Below, piece after piece: positions 47,901 through 59,412 of a stretch of 64,000 nt of DNA. Position 1 is the first letter of the stretch, and each line of letters opens with the position of its first letter. Below the pieces are notes generated by a model. That model was not told the DNA's origin, ran no database searches, and worked only from the letters and a program-made list of their open reading frames with translations. The translations under genes were made by a program, and so were the position numbers. Where the stretch lies: positions 21,962,983 to 22,026,982 of the forward strand of contig OZ020245.1 in the NCBI GenBank assembly GCA_963971285.1. The letters are read 5' to 3'. The stretch comes from Astropecten irregularis. Taxonomy: Eukaryota; Echinodermata; Asteroidea; Paxillosida; Astropectinidae.

Positions 47901-50900
47901 AGCCAAGCTGGAGAAGTTTGCCCACTACCTGGTCCGGGACGGCATGGTCACCAGACTCTCCATGTACCATGACAGGGAATGTGAGGGAATTTGACATTCT
48001 TAGTTCCAAAAGATTGAAAAACAAAACAAATTCATGCTCAGAATTAACCTAGAACTTTGTGCATTTTCTGTCTCTAGTTGCTCATACTATTTTTGAAAAC
48101 TTTTTGAAAAACATTTGCCTTCAAAGTAAATGCATGTCAAACCCGAAAACCTAGTTTTTCATCAAATAACCACATGGGAAACTGACTGGTTCATTGAGAA
48201 GTGAACGGAGAAAAATTGGCTGGAGCGGGATTCGGCGATCTTACCATCTGAGCTATACAGCCTTATTTGGTATTAGAGCGCCAGTATGGTATTCCGGAGG
48301 TCCTTGGTTCGAATCCCGCTCCAGTCAATTTTCCTTTGTTCACTTTTCAACAACCTAGTTTTTCGTCTGAAATTCTTCTCCTTTGTGAATGGTGTGTGTG
48401 CATAAGTTCTTCTTGTCACCCCTAAAATACAATAATAATTGGGCCTTCTATTTTTCATTCATGAATATTATAGTAAAAGACCTGGTTCAGGTCAAAGAGT
48501 GGTTCTGTCATCGGAAGGACATGCTTGACCTGAGGGTACATAACCACAGAACAGGGATAGTGACTGAGTACTACAAGGAGGGACGACAGAGGCACCTCAA
48601 AGGTACAGACAAATTGATTGTTGAGGGTTAACTTTTAATATCGAGGTGTACATGGTGGAGAATAAAATTTTAAAGAAAAGGTTTGCTTGGTGGGGAGACA
48701 ATAAGGCCTAGGCTATATACGCCGTGCTACTGCTGTGCCAAATTAAAAAGATTTGACATTTTCAAGTTTGGCACGGCAATAGCATGGCGTTTAATATGAA
48801 TTTGGCTCGGCAAATTGAGTTCGGCACGGCAAGCTCTTTGGCTCGACAGGGTCTGCTGCGCTATCGGTATTCGAAACGGCAGTAATGCGACACTTTAAAT
48901 TAAGCTCGGTGTTTAGCGCAACTGCTGTGCTACTGCCGCACTACTGCCGTGCTATTGCAGAACTCATTTGGTTTAAGTTTGGCACGGCAGTAGCACAGCG
49001 TATAGTCTTGGTCTATTAAGAAGGGAAGTTTTTCCATGGTAGATAGACAATAAGAGAGAAGGTTTGAATGGTAGGTAGACCATAGAAGAATAGTCTGGTT
49101 CCCTGCTGAAAGATTCCCTGATGACTCTTAGGTCAGGTATCGGCCACGGTTAAAAATAGAGCATAACACAGCTGTTGATGTCTGCCCCTGCGTAGAAGCT
49201 AGATTTAAAAGCGGTCAAGTTTTCATTTTGGCTTTCATTTTTGTACTGTTCTAAGCACATGCAATTTTACTTGGGTGAAAAGAGTGGGAAAACAAACTCC
49301 CCAAAAGTGCATGCATGAAGAGTGCTCTATTGTATGTGAACAATAATTATGCTCTATTTTGGCTAACCATAGCACGGCGGGATTAAACATAACATGATAC
49401 TGTGCGTGAACCTGCTTATACTGTCAAAAATGTCAGACAAATCAACTTCATAACTATCCAAAATTTGTCCAAAACGAGTTTGTATTTTTTGTTATGCTCC
49501 CAATATCGGATCCTAGAATTTGATAGACAATAGTCCAAGATTCTTGGTCTTGGAACCAGACTCAACATATTAGAAGAGAAGGTTTGAACGGTGGGTAGAC
49601 AATATGAGAAAAGGTTTGTATTGCATGAAGGGTAGGCCTAACTATGACAAATTTTGGAGATCTGCATAAATATTTAAGATGTGTTATATATGGCCAACAT
49701 TTTCTCTGTAGAGCACACCTACAAGGCAGGCAGCCCTGGTGCCGAAACTGACCGCACCATGATATTCTACCACCACGCCCGCGTGGACGGACTGGTCAAG
49801 CGGGAGGAGACGCCACTGGAGATGACCGAGCACTTCCTGGAGCGGGATGACTTCCTCTTCTACCGGCACGTCCAGTACGGCAAGAGACAGCGACGACTGG
49901 AGCCGGCCAGCACCCTGCCCAGTTCCAACCCGAGACCCATACTGGTGAGTAATGTTGGAGCTGGGGAACCAGACTGGATGCCCTGTAGGGCATCCAAGTT
50001 CACAAAAATTACGAGCGTATGTTGCATTTTTCTTTGAAACAATGTCGTAGAGATTTAAACACTGTGTCTAAAAGCAACTTCATTTACCTGAGTGATTTTT
50101 GTGACTTTCCAAGGTTTGAGGTGTGTTTTGCTCTGAAAATTGTTATAAAAAGTTGATGTACAGTTTTATGCAGAAAGAGGAAGCCACTTTATATAACATC
50201 ATTGCATGTTAAGCTGATATAATGCACAACTTGACCCAATAGTGTTCTGCACTGATGACGTCACACCATGCATGCACACACACGGATACTCCCACTCACC
50301 ACACATTTGCATGGCCATGTTGCAATGTTTGTCTGAGGTTCGGTGCTATTTTTAGCGCAAGTGCGCAGTGCTATTTCATGACTGCTTACCATAAGATGCA
50401 CATAACTTGATAAATTTACGGATAAATTTCACAAGAAATTTGGCGATAACCCTGTTAAGGATAATGTTTGTAAGAACATAATTCTGACACCGCTTTGAAA
50501 TTGGCCCAAAAAATTGTATTTTTCATTTAATTTTAATAACATTATTCATTTGCTCACTTGCAGAAAATTGTTGAGCGCTTTCATCGTAACTCGGCCAAGC
50601 TTGCCACGGAGGACGTAGCTGAGCTGGTCTTTCAGATCGCAGAGGATCGCATCCAGCTGACATTCCATCACCAGGATGACAAGATAACTGCCTCCACCAG
50701 GGATTTCATCAAACCACCTAATGCCAGCGACAAAGGAGCAATACTGACATTCTCCCCAGATACGACTTCCACTTTTCAGGTAAATCACTGGAACGTTGAA
50801 CTGTATGGATTCTTGTAGGGATTTGTGAAGCAGTATGTTCAACCTGAATACCATGGGCTTTGTCTAACATTGGGCTTACATTGCTACACAGTACAATTAA

Positions 50901-53900
50901 ATCAGGTTTTGGGATGAGTTCTTAATAATGCTGTAGTAACTTGTATTGTGATATCACATCTGGCTTAGTCATTTTGTATTTATACACACTCTGGCACTTG
51001 AAATTTATTCACCAATCTTTATCGACATTGTGAAATCAAGTTCAGCATATTGACAGTACGTATACACCATGTAAGTCATTTTGGATTTTGATGGACCACA
51101 TGTCTGTAGAATCTGTATTAAACACTGTAACTTCACGATGGTGGACTTGTTGGCCCAACTTGGCCCAATAGCGCTCCGCACTTGCGCTGAAAATAGCAGG
51201 CTAAATGCTGTGGCGTCACACCGGATCTCAGACAAATATTGCAACAACAAATCACTGGTGTGACGTCAATAGTGCGGAGCGCTATATCGAAGAATTTACT
51301 GTAGACATTACTACACATTGTTTGACTTTAAGCAGATTCAGGAAAGTTCCTTGCCGAAATACTCGATTGGAAAGTCTAGTAACGAGTATGTTTCCTAGCG
51401 ATACACTTTGGCACAGAAGCACCATGCACCCATCAAGAGGAACAAATCAAGCCCTGATACTAAATTTTGTGTGTGCTATTTGCAGGTGGACCCCCATCAG
51501 AAACCAGCTAAGAACCTGTACGTGTACAACATGCTGGTGTCTCTGGTTGACCAGGAAGACAAGACTGTTGCCATTGTGCGTGACTCGGAAGAGGAGGTTA
51601 GTATTACTAAGGGGATTGGGGGTTGATGGATGAAGAAGGTAATAAAGCCTTAATGTGACCCGTTTTGGGAAAACAAGTCGCATCTTTGCAAATGAGAGAA
51701 ATTAAGTCATACATGATTAGAAAGAGTGTGTCAATGACATGGATGTTAATAGGCCTTGTCCATGGCGCATCCATTTTGTCACCTTCCTTGTTTTGGAAAA
51801 GATAACACCAATTCTAAAATGGGTACCAGACTATTTTGAATCCAAGCCTCGGTTTGATTGCACTGCTTCAAACGCAGGATGGATTCACCGTGTATAAGGC
51901 CTATTCATTTCCAAGTGTCTTTAGATGTTTTCAGGAGTCATCAATTTGGACGTAGGCCTTAGACCCTAAGAATTTATGTTGAGTTTCAAGTCTAATTATC
52001 TATAATTGATGTTTTTCAGGGATTCCCGTACAAGTTTCAGATTCTTTGAATCTTCACAACTGTTTCAATCTTAATACTGGTACTTTTTAATACAATGGGT
52101 AAATCATGTTGAATGAATGATTGAATTGAACTGGGAATTTTTGTTATCCCGTTCATGATAGGTCAGGGAGATTCTGAATGACAGGCTGGCCGAGGAATCT
52201 CGCTCTGACTTGGAGATCTCCGTCTATGACACCGAGCGAAATGAGAAAGCCAAGCAGCACCGAGTTGAAAGGGTGAGCATTACATTACTTGTCCATGAGT
52301 GCGCAGGTCAAAGGTCAGACAGCCTGGCCCCTTTTTTAATTGAATTGAATTCGTATCTGAATTCTAATAGGCATGAACTTGAAACATTGACCTGATAAAA
52401 TTCTGTAATAAATCTTCAACCTTATTACTGATCCTTTGCTCTAACATAGCCGTCCTTAGTACGTATGTGTATCATTGATAGGGTGGAATTATGCATCCCA
52501 TGACAGTTCATAGTATTAATGATGTTTTACTCATTTCATTTCAATTATTTTTTGTAACATGTTTTATCCAGTGTCTACTTTTATCGCCCTGGAGCACTAT
52601 TTTATCATTTTACCTTTATTATTGACGGCATATGACTAAAGGGTGGATTTGAGACCAAACACTGACATTAATCTTAACTCTGCATTGTCTGTGTCACCAT
52701 AGTGATTCGCATTGTGACATCACATTTTACTTAGCAATTAGGACTGATTTTACACTTCCTTTATGGAATTGGTTCCAGGTCATTATACCAATTTATTTCA
52801 ATTTCCTTTTCAGTCAGACTTCTTAAATCTTGTCACCCAAAAAAATCCTTTAACAATTAATTACCAAAGATGTACAATAATCATCAAATAACCACAGGAA
52901 AATGACTGGATTAGTTATTAGTCATTGAAAAGTTGACCAAGAAAAATTTACTGGAGTGGGATTCGAACCAGCAACCACTGGAATACCCTATGTTGGCGGT
53001 GTCCATGATAGTCAATTTTCTTTTTCATTTGGCAGTCAGAAGCCATGAAGCCACTTGCATAACGCTGGTTTAAAAACTTAAAGAAAAATTTGACGTAAAA
53101 TAAAAAATGTATGCTGATTTTGTAAATTTCACGGATTTGCTATGTTTCCTTGCCAACAGGAACGCCTCCAGATGGAAGAGAAGAAACGCCGTGAGGAGAT
53201 GGAGCTGGATTACTTGGCTCCGTTCCTGGCCCAGATCGGCGATCCCGAGAGGTTAACCAGGCAGCAGGCTCTGAAGCTAAAGGAGGACTGCCTGTCTGAT
53301 CTCAAGCAGAGACTCATCGACAAGGCTAATCTCATCCAGGCTCGCTTTGAGAAGGTGGGTCCTTAATTGAGGCTTCCCCAGTTAAAGTTAAAGCAGACCC
53401 AAGTCTTTGCTTTTTAAGGTTAGGGAAACTTCAGAGAGCCATCAATGTGCAAGTTGTTTTTATTCAGCAATGGTGTTAGGAAGCGGTTACTGTTGGATTG
53501 CTAGAAGGGCATTAAACTGTTTAACTTCCACTTCCACTTCCCAGGCAATGACGTTTATAGGCATGCAGCTCTTATTCGGATCAGCTGATTTCTTCTTTTT
53601 TTTTCTCTTCACTCTAATACCATTGAAAATAAGAAAATACTGTTCAAAGTCTTGTAAATATTGGAATTTCTTCATTTTTTGTTAAGTCTTGAGTTGCATG
53701 CCTGACTTTAGTGGAAAGAAATCTGCAAAATTATTCATTCACTTAATACCATTGGTGAAGGTTGCTTTTTATTCGGCTGGGCCCAATTTCATGGCCCTGC
53801 TTACTGTTTACTAGCGTAGAATCAAGGCTTACAGAAGCAGGAAATTATGTGCTTATGAGATCCTATTTCATATAAGCAAGGAATTTTCAGTTGTGCACAT

Positions 53901-54867
53901 ATGTAGTTCACATAACTAAGTATTTCTTGCCTACTCACCAAGCTTAGAAATTTGACGCTAACCCAGTGTTTAAGTGTAGAATGAGAATCATAGGTCGTGT
54001 CCCAATTGTCTGTCTGTGGCTGCTGACTACAACCTTGGCTGCACACTGTGTCTTTGAACTGGATTCACCCACGTATGCGCGCCCTCTATAGATGATTTGA
54101 ATCCTTGTTGCATATGAACGCTGAGGTCGGCCCACTCAGCCACAACAAAGTCATCTTTCTTTGCGGCTTGATATTCGTGAGGTCATGGCCACAGCCGCAA
54201 TCGAAGCCAGTCAATTGGGATGCAGCTATAAGCACCGAATTCTGCAGTGAGCAGAGCCATGCAATTTGCCCCAGGTTTTTAGACTATACATTTTAAACCC
54301 TGGTCCCTTTTCCGTCCCGTAGGAGACAACCGAGTTGCAGAAGAAGCAGAACTGGTACCAGCAGAACCAGGTCAATATGCACAAGGACGATGAGGAGGAA
54401 TACCTGGCATTCTGCAGCGAAGCCATGTTCAGAATCCACATCCTGGAGCTACGACTCAACAGGTATATGCTGTAATGGGAGACTTTGGAGAACCGTTCTT
54501 CAAGTCTATGTGCAAAACAATGTGCGTATGCTCACAAGTTCGTGCGCTGTTGAGCTTAACGTGACCTGTAGGAGAAGCAGAGGTTGCAGCACGAGACCGC
54601 GTTGTTTTGAGGCATCTGTCTCATCAGGCAGCACGTGCAGATATGCACGATGCTATCCAGTTATAGTAATAGTAGCACTCATGAAAATATATTGGTCAAG
54701 AAAGTTGTAATGTCAATGCTGCAACAAGTTTTGTCACAATTCTTTCAACAACTCTTTTAAAAATCTTGTTTTTGTTTTCACTCAGGCATAAGGAGAATGC
54801 TCCCCACAAGTACATGGCGCTAGAGCAGAGACTACGGACTGACGGAAGACTGTCTGAACACTTCTAA
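41965..54867 (+). CDS. DRC7: DRC7 / CCDC135 (dynein regulatory complex subunit 7), complete, 15 exons, 867 aa
   Basis: Exons: 41965-42158, 42755-43049, 44354-44548, 45337-45495, 45623-45841, 46899-47018, 47776-47980, 48474-48602, 49712-49944, 50564-50779, 51486-51596, 52162-52272, 53160-53354, 54323-54462, 54786-54867; total 2604 nt, 867 aa (human about 874). The acidic N-terminus (MEDIDEGPS) is followed by PLNECGVEKFVCTTIRPTL, the transglutaminase-like segment QRGNCFEISTLLCSLLLG (Cys181 at the position of the conserved Cys), a Lys/Glu-rich coiled coil (exon 4), LRIHSWVLVLAGKREVPENF, YKRAKLEKFAHYL, HARVDGLVKREETP, QIAEDRIQLTFHHQDDKITA and a C-terminal coiled coil (LDYLAPFLAQIGDPERL, LIDKANLIQARFEK). 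Family knowledge: DRC7 belongs to the nexin-dynein regulatory complex linking axonemal doublets and is needed for sperm and ciliary motility (fly lost boys). AATAAA signals at 55332-55337, 55592-55597 and 55668-55673 fit its 3' ends. Confidence 0.97.
42258..42362 (-). repeat. tRNA-like MITE/SINE fragment (DRC7 intron 1)
   Basis: The minus strand carries a tRNA-like A box (GGGTAGCTCAGTTGCTTAGG) and box B (GGTTCGAATCCCGCTC). Flank TGAAAAATTGACTTGAGCG matches the arms of the 13750 and 48155 elements. Confidence 0.65.
43451..43820. repeat. MITE, TTAA-flanked family A (DRC7 intron 2)
   Basis: Left GGTTGTATCATACTTTGGTA and right CCAAAGTATGATATTACC followed by TTTAAA form inverted ends. The body carries TTTTGATCTTTTAAAAGATC and GGAACCGTATGGAACTGAAA. 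Confidence 0.8.
44600..44832. repeat. MITE family B, decayed (DRC7 intron 3)
   Basis: GGGGCCGGGTCACAAAGCTT at the left, AAGGAGCTCTATGAAAGTGG at the right. It begins about 50 bp after exon 3. Confidence 0.5.
44909..45262. repeat. MITE, TTAA-flanked family A, subfamily 2 (intron 3 of DRC7)
   Basis: Begins TTTTAAAGGTAAAATAC and ends ACATGCCCTTTAA, giving inverted ends flanked by TTAA. Its internal segments CAGCACTCACACTCTGTCTG and GAGCTCGATCGTACATCTGA pair it with 1433-1727. The right half matches subfamily 1 elements. Confidence 0.75.
45953..46093. repeat. Long palindrome / MITE (DRC7 intron 5)
   Basis: TGGGAGACTTTTGGAGAGTC at the left is exactly mirrored by GACTCTCCAAAAGTCTCCCA at the right. 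Arms of about 45 bp differ at one place (TCTCGAG versus TCTTGAG). A decayed relative begins at about 54476 (TGGGAGACTTTGGAGAAC). Confidence 0.9.
46151..46272. repeat. Short inverted-repeat element (GGGCCTGTTTGTTT ends)
   Basis: The left end GGGCCTGTTTGTTTCGGC is matched by the reverse complement of the right end (AAACAAACAGGCCC). Internal sequence contains further inverted pieces around GATCAGTGA / TCACTAG. It lies in intron 5 of DRC7. Relatives sit at about 677-789 and, as a fragment, near 47600-47662. Confidence 0.6.
47110..47360. repeat. MITE family C, partly duplicated (DRC7 intron 6)
   Basis: GGTTGATTTCATGAAGCCCT ... GATGAGTTTGGTGAAAT, then a second round TTCACGAAGCCCTACGAA ... GATAAGTTTGGTGAAATCGA. 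Same family as 57985-58124. Confidence 0.75.
48155..48355. repeat. Palindromic tRNA-like MITE (DRC7 intron 7)
   Basis: The left arm AAAAATTGGCTGGAGCGGGATTC and the right arm GAATCCCGCTCCAGTCAATTTT face each other. The centre has CATCTGAGCTATACAGCC and GGTATTCCGGAGGTCC. Outer start CATCAAATAACCACATGGG is shared with the 52868 element. Confidence 0.75.
48704..49015. repeat. Inverted-repeat MITE rich in GGCACGGCAGTAGCA (DRC7 intron 8)
   Basis: TATACGCCGTGCTACTGCTG and TGCCAAA at the left match TTTGGCACGGCAGTAGCACA and GCGTATA at the right in inverse orientation. Internal copies of the same motif occur in both directions. Confidence 0.8.
51165..51285. repeat. Inverted-repeat element (DRC7 intron 10)
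   Basis: AATAGCGCTCCGCACT at the left and AGTGCGGAGCGCTAT at the right, with GGCGTCACACC / GGTGTGACGTC inside and a CAGACAAATATTGCAACA core. Related sequence lies at about 50235-50370 and 28985-29045. Confidence 0.7.
52868..53030. repeat. tRNA-like MITE, internally deleted (DRC7 intron 12)
   Basis: Starts CATCAAATAACCACAGGAAA, then GAAAAATTTACTGGAGTGGG, ATTCGAACCAGCAACCACTG (inverted box B), and ends GTCAATTTTCTTTTTCATTT. The right arm lacks most of the tRNA-like part. Confidence 0.65.
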
Positions 54868-56657
54868 AATATCAACCAGGGCAGACTCACTTCCTGAAAC
54901 TAACAGGCCCACAATGTGGTTGGAACTCTGGTGAAAGTGGAGCATGCAGCATTATTCTTATATAGAATTCTGTAGGACCAGTTGAGATGGTTCCAATTTA
55001 AGAAGTTTTGTGATTCAATTGGTCAGTAAAGTACCATTAGCTGTATCCAACCCAAATCCATCCATATAAATCTGTTTTAATAATGCATGCTGGATTCCCA
55101 AAGTCCCTTGATCTTATAGCCCAGGTATGCTGTAGGCTATTCATTGGCTGAATTGCACAACCTTTGGCCAGTTCCATAGCAAAGCAAATTTGTGTGCGGA
55201 CTATTGCAGAAAAAATGTTTTCATTTGTATAAAGCACATTTCCTTGTTTTGCTGAAAGATTAGATCTCTTACTTTTATTGTAATTTTTGCTTCAGAACCA
55301 TTTTGTACATACTGCCTGTATTCCAGAGGTCAATAAAGGTGTTTGTAAATATCAAAAAGGTTGATATTCATAATATTGTCATTATTACTTTAATATATTC
55401 TCTATCTTCCGTCCATGAATCAGCAATTTTTGTACATTTAATTTTTCATAGGTCCTTATTAACGTGATTGTAAATATTGATGCTGTTGATATTCCTAGTC
55501 GTATTACATTCATTCCAATACAACTTTGTCACATCTATCTATGGGTTATAGATTTTAATGTACAATTGAATATGTACTTGACATTGTGTACAATAAAGAT
55601 GCAGTTATTTTTCCTGTAAAACCTCTCGTGTTTTTGTTGTGTCTTTTTGTAACTGAAAGGTCTTTTCAATAAACGTACTTGTACACATGTACAAAGTTAA
55701 ACCAATGTAATATTCATGTTGTATTTTATTTTTTGTAGGCATACGGGTGTTAAAATATTACAGAACAAAATCTAGAGAAACTACAAACATTCTGTCATTA
55801 CATAATTATGGGTACCTGTTCCATTCAAGTTCATCTAAATAACTTGAACTTGTTTATTGCACACAGAAAAGTAAATGTATGCAGTTTAAAATGAACCACA
55901 GGTTACAAAAATGGAAATATAAATTAAAAAATTCATTCAAGATGACAACTTTTTTATTGTGTCGATAATTATAAGCATTCTCAGCCATTTTAAGAGTGCA
56001 TTAACAAGTTTTTATATGCGAATTCAAATATTAAAATGTCTGACAAAAAAGGGAGAAATTGCTAGGTTTTGCAGTGAAGACTGTATAATATGATGCATTG
56101 TCTTTTATGAAAAGCGGAAATGTTATGAACCATTAAGGGCAGTTTTTCAGTTTTCCTTTTCATGTTCATGTATTTATTCATTTATTCTTACTTTATCCTT
56201 TTTATTCAAAAGTCTATAACTACAGGTTTTATAACATTGTGGTTTCAATGTTTCAGTTAAGCGTGACCTTAGATTTAATACATGTATGTTTCCTTCAATT
56301 GTACAAATTTGCATAAATAGTCAAGGCGTTCAATAATGAGTCAATTGCTTCATTGCCGACTCATAAATACTTACAATCTATAAATTCATTCTTGAAATTC
56401 GATAAATTTGTCAAATATTTAAAATATATGTACCAAATGTACAAAAAATGCACACACGTCAGTGATATGAACTGGAATGATGTAGACATTATATTTATGG
56501 TTTTTCTATCCCAGAAAATCAGGCACTTATAGCGACTACATCTTTTAATATCTGGCTTTTTGTCACACTACATTATAGTGACTCATCATTACCTTTTGTC
56601 TAGACCAGAGACTGGCCCCATATATGTATATACCTTGCCTGATGATGCCACTTCATT

Positions 56658-56695
56658 GCATCTGATGAAGTAGTTGTTGCTATGAAAGCTTATCC
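56658..56695 (+). ncRNA. Hammerhead-ribozyme-like motif (weaker)
   Basis: GCAT (56658-56661), CTGATGA (56662-56668), GTAG (56670-56673) pairing with CTAT (56680-56683) with one G-T, GAAAG (56684-56688), CTT triplet (56689-56691), ATCC (56692-56695). Stem I has three of four pairs. Confidence 0.4.
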
Positions 56696-57368
56696 ACATT
56701 TCAAACTATAGTTAGTCAATAAAGTGCTACTTGTATTTTTCTATTTTATATTGTTATCTGACTCGGACACAGCTACCCACCATTATATGTAATATCTAAT
56801 GTATTGGTAATAATGTGTGGGAGTACATGTAGTCCCAGACTATACAGTCCCACACACACACACAGTCAGGCCTATAACCATACAAAAATAAAACAAAGTG
56901 TTACAGTTTTGAATATATTATGTTATGCCATGCTTGCAATCCAAGACTTTGGCTGAGTGCAGTAAAACAACGAAGGCACAAATTATGTGTATAATAAGAG
57001 CACTAAGTGGCAATAAATGCACACACTGAAACTACACATCTATATGAACTAATAATCACACTGAAACATAAAAACAGCCTTTGCCATAACAACTTCCAAT
57101 ATTGAAAATTAATTCGTGTTTCAGAAACAGCTGGATTGCTGAAAGTTTCCATAAACATATACTGGAAATATTCTCTAATATAAGTTACACATTATTATTA
57201 TTAAGTACACATGCATACCAGACCTATGACCAGTCATGCAATTCTTGTATAAAAATATAGCAACGTATCATAATCTATCTCCCGACCAAAAATCATTTAA
57301 TATTCATGATTTACTGCAGTACCCGCCACGATATTGGATTTGTTTCACCCCGCTGACCCCAGCTAGCT

Positions 57369-57540
57369 AGGTGGCCTAGCGGTATGGCATCTGCACTAGT
57401 ACAGTAAGCAGGAGGTCGTGGGTTTGAATCCCACCTGAGCCAGAACATGATTTTATTCATGTGCACTTACAAGCACTGAGTATACAGTGCTCATCCACGT
57501 TGGTGAAGGGCAAGCCTAATTTGCATACTGTAATCTAATC
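57369..57540 (+). repeat. tRNA-derived SINE
   Basis: Box A TGGCCTAGCGG (57372-57382), box B GGTTTGAATCC (57421-57431), tRNA-unrelated tail ending GGTGAAGGGCAAGCCTAAT as in 28700-28840. Confidence 0.75.
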
Positions 57541-57984
57541 CAAAATAATATAAATGGTTTTACTTGCACAAGTGAGGTATTTATATTTCGTTTTTTTTTA
57601 CGCATGTATTTCAAGCTTAACTGGATTAAAAATTTTTTATCCACAACATAATTATAAGAAAGCACTTAATGATGTTTTATGGGTCATTTGACTAAGCTGG
57701 GAGCAAAATCTGAGAAATGTATTTACACATATGTGTCCCCTGTAAAGCAAGTAGATGTATCACCTATTGCTTTTATTATGAGCTTATTGTTCACAATTGC
57801 TTTTCAAAATGAATTGATACTGACACTAATTTCTTCACTGTAATACTTAACTGTTAGAAAGATACCATATAAAAGGGATTAATAGCAGGTACATTTATCT
57901 ATGTACAGGGTAATGCCGCTAAAACTAACCTGCCGAGATCCACAGAAATTGTCCATGACAGTGGTCATTCGTTCTAGTGTACAA

Positions 57985-58124
57985 TGGGTCTATTTCATGA
58001 AGCCCTACGATTGTTCGTAACTTGAGTTACGAAGGATAACCCATCGTATCCTACTTAGAGCTGCAATGCATCATAAATCCTACGACTGATCGTAAGTTAT
58101 GATGAGTTTGGTGAAATCGACTCA
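57985..58124. repeat. MITE family C
   Basis: GGGTCTATTTCATGAAGCCC at the left and TGATGAGTTTGGTGAAATCG at the right; inner CTACGATTGTTCGTAACTTG and ACTGATCGTAAGTTATGATG are inverted. Confidence 0.75.
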
Positions 58125-58821
58125 CAGTCCAGCAGGCTTGTGCATTGTACAAAAAAATTGGGAGCCAAGGATGATGTTCAGTATCGCCAAATGTTCGGTA
58201 TAGCGTTATTCGTTATAGCCGCGTTCCACTGTAATACATGGGAACACCAAGTATAACTCTTGTGCCAACCTAGGTGAATGACCAATTAATACTGTGTAGT
58301 GGTAATAGGACACAACTTAGTAAATATGTGAAACCTTGTCTTTGTCTGTTTAATACATAAATTTTTAGCCAACCAAAGTATGGTGTCTGTCTTAAACATG
58401 TACAGTGTACACTTATTTTCAATATTACATAACAATGATTTTACTATCCACTAAAAATAACGTGTAGAAAAAATACTCCATAAAAATACTCTATAAAAGC
58501 TTACGGTAAATTAACAAAACCATGTACATATGTAGGTGTATCACACTGTATTGCACAATTTATATTAACATAAGGCCTGACATTACAGATTTAAATATCC
58601 AACATGCGCTGGATATTGATTCCCTGATTACGTATCTATCTTGTCTCTCTCTCTCTTCAATCCCACCTATTACGTACCCTCTAATTGCTCCCTGCTTCCA
58701 ACCCAATGAGCGATAACATTCTCAGCGGTCAATTTCAGTGAGTTGGTCAATGATCACCTCAAGCACAAAGAGCCTCGCCGAATACAAATCAAGCTACTAT
58801 CCTGAGAGCCATATCAAATAC

Positions 58822-59250
58822 TAGTGCTGGGCAAAATCGGGTAATTTATATCCGGTTAATGTTAATTGCACAAAAATACAGTTAACCTATGTAATCACGA
58901 GCGACGTGTGCGATTTCAAGTGTGGTATATATGTCTTCTTTAATGCGATTGTCAGTTTCGGAATGCTTTTTACGATGTTATTTTTAGATCAAGTATTTAG
59001 ATCAAGCAGTACAATGTTTCTTGTGGATCAAGTATGTGAAAATCGTGTTTCTACTTGGCAAAATGGACAAAATAACTGACTGAAATTCAAGTATGTATTC
59101 TACAGTTTACACTTGTTGGGTTGTTGAGCATGAGCCAAACATTTGTCCCTTTGTTTCCTTTCAGTTTTGGCTAACGGTTTGCAGAAATGTGTAACCGTAT
59201 AATTAAATCCGGGTTGGTTAATCTATAACCGGAAAAAAATCCCAGCACTA
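58822..59250. repeat. hAT-like MITE, 429 bp, with near-perfect 8-bp target duplication
   Basis: TAGTGCTGGG at the left and CCCAGCACTA at the right, with TATCCGGTTAA / TTAATCTATAACCGG further in. Flanks TCAAATAC (58814-58821) and TCAAAAAC (59251-59258) differ at one base. An 8-bp duplication and CAGTG-like ends suit hAT. Confidence 0.75.
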
Positions 59251-59412
59251 TCAAAAACCACTTGAAGATTTGGTGGATAACCTGGATTTTACCCAGGAAG
59301 ACTTTTCATACATGGCACACCTTTGTGCTCAATGAAACTGGCCTCTGATTCAATGCCGGAAGAGAATTTTTGGGGGACTTTTTAAAGAGTCACTCCTTTG
59401 GACGGCCAGCCA

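Larger units (their letters stand above)
54868..59412. other. Convergent 3' region between DRC7 and the ARM-TIR-SAM gene
   Basis: No coding exon recognised. AT-rich sequence with DRC7-side poly(A) signals (55332-55337, 55592-55597, 55668-55673), many TTTATT motifs that would act as AATAAA on the minus strand, a hammerhead-like motif (56658-56695), a CA run near 56860, a tRNA-derived SINE (57369-57540), a palindromic MITE (57985-58124) and a hAT-like MITE (58822-59250). Confidence 0.5.

Noticed and set aside
53776..53960. Another family B MITE
   Set aside because: Only the left end (GGGCCCAATTTCATGGCCCT) is convincing; I could not find the right end.
57369..57445. Functional tRNA gene
   Set aside because: tRNA-like head only; the tail matches the SINE at 28700-28840.
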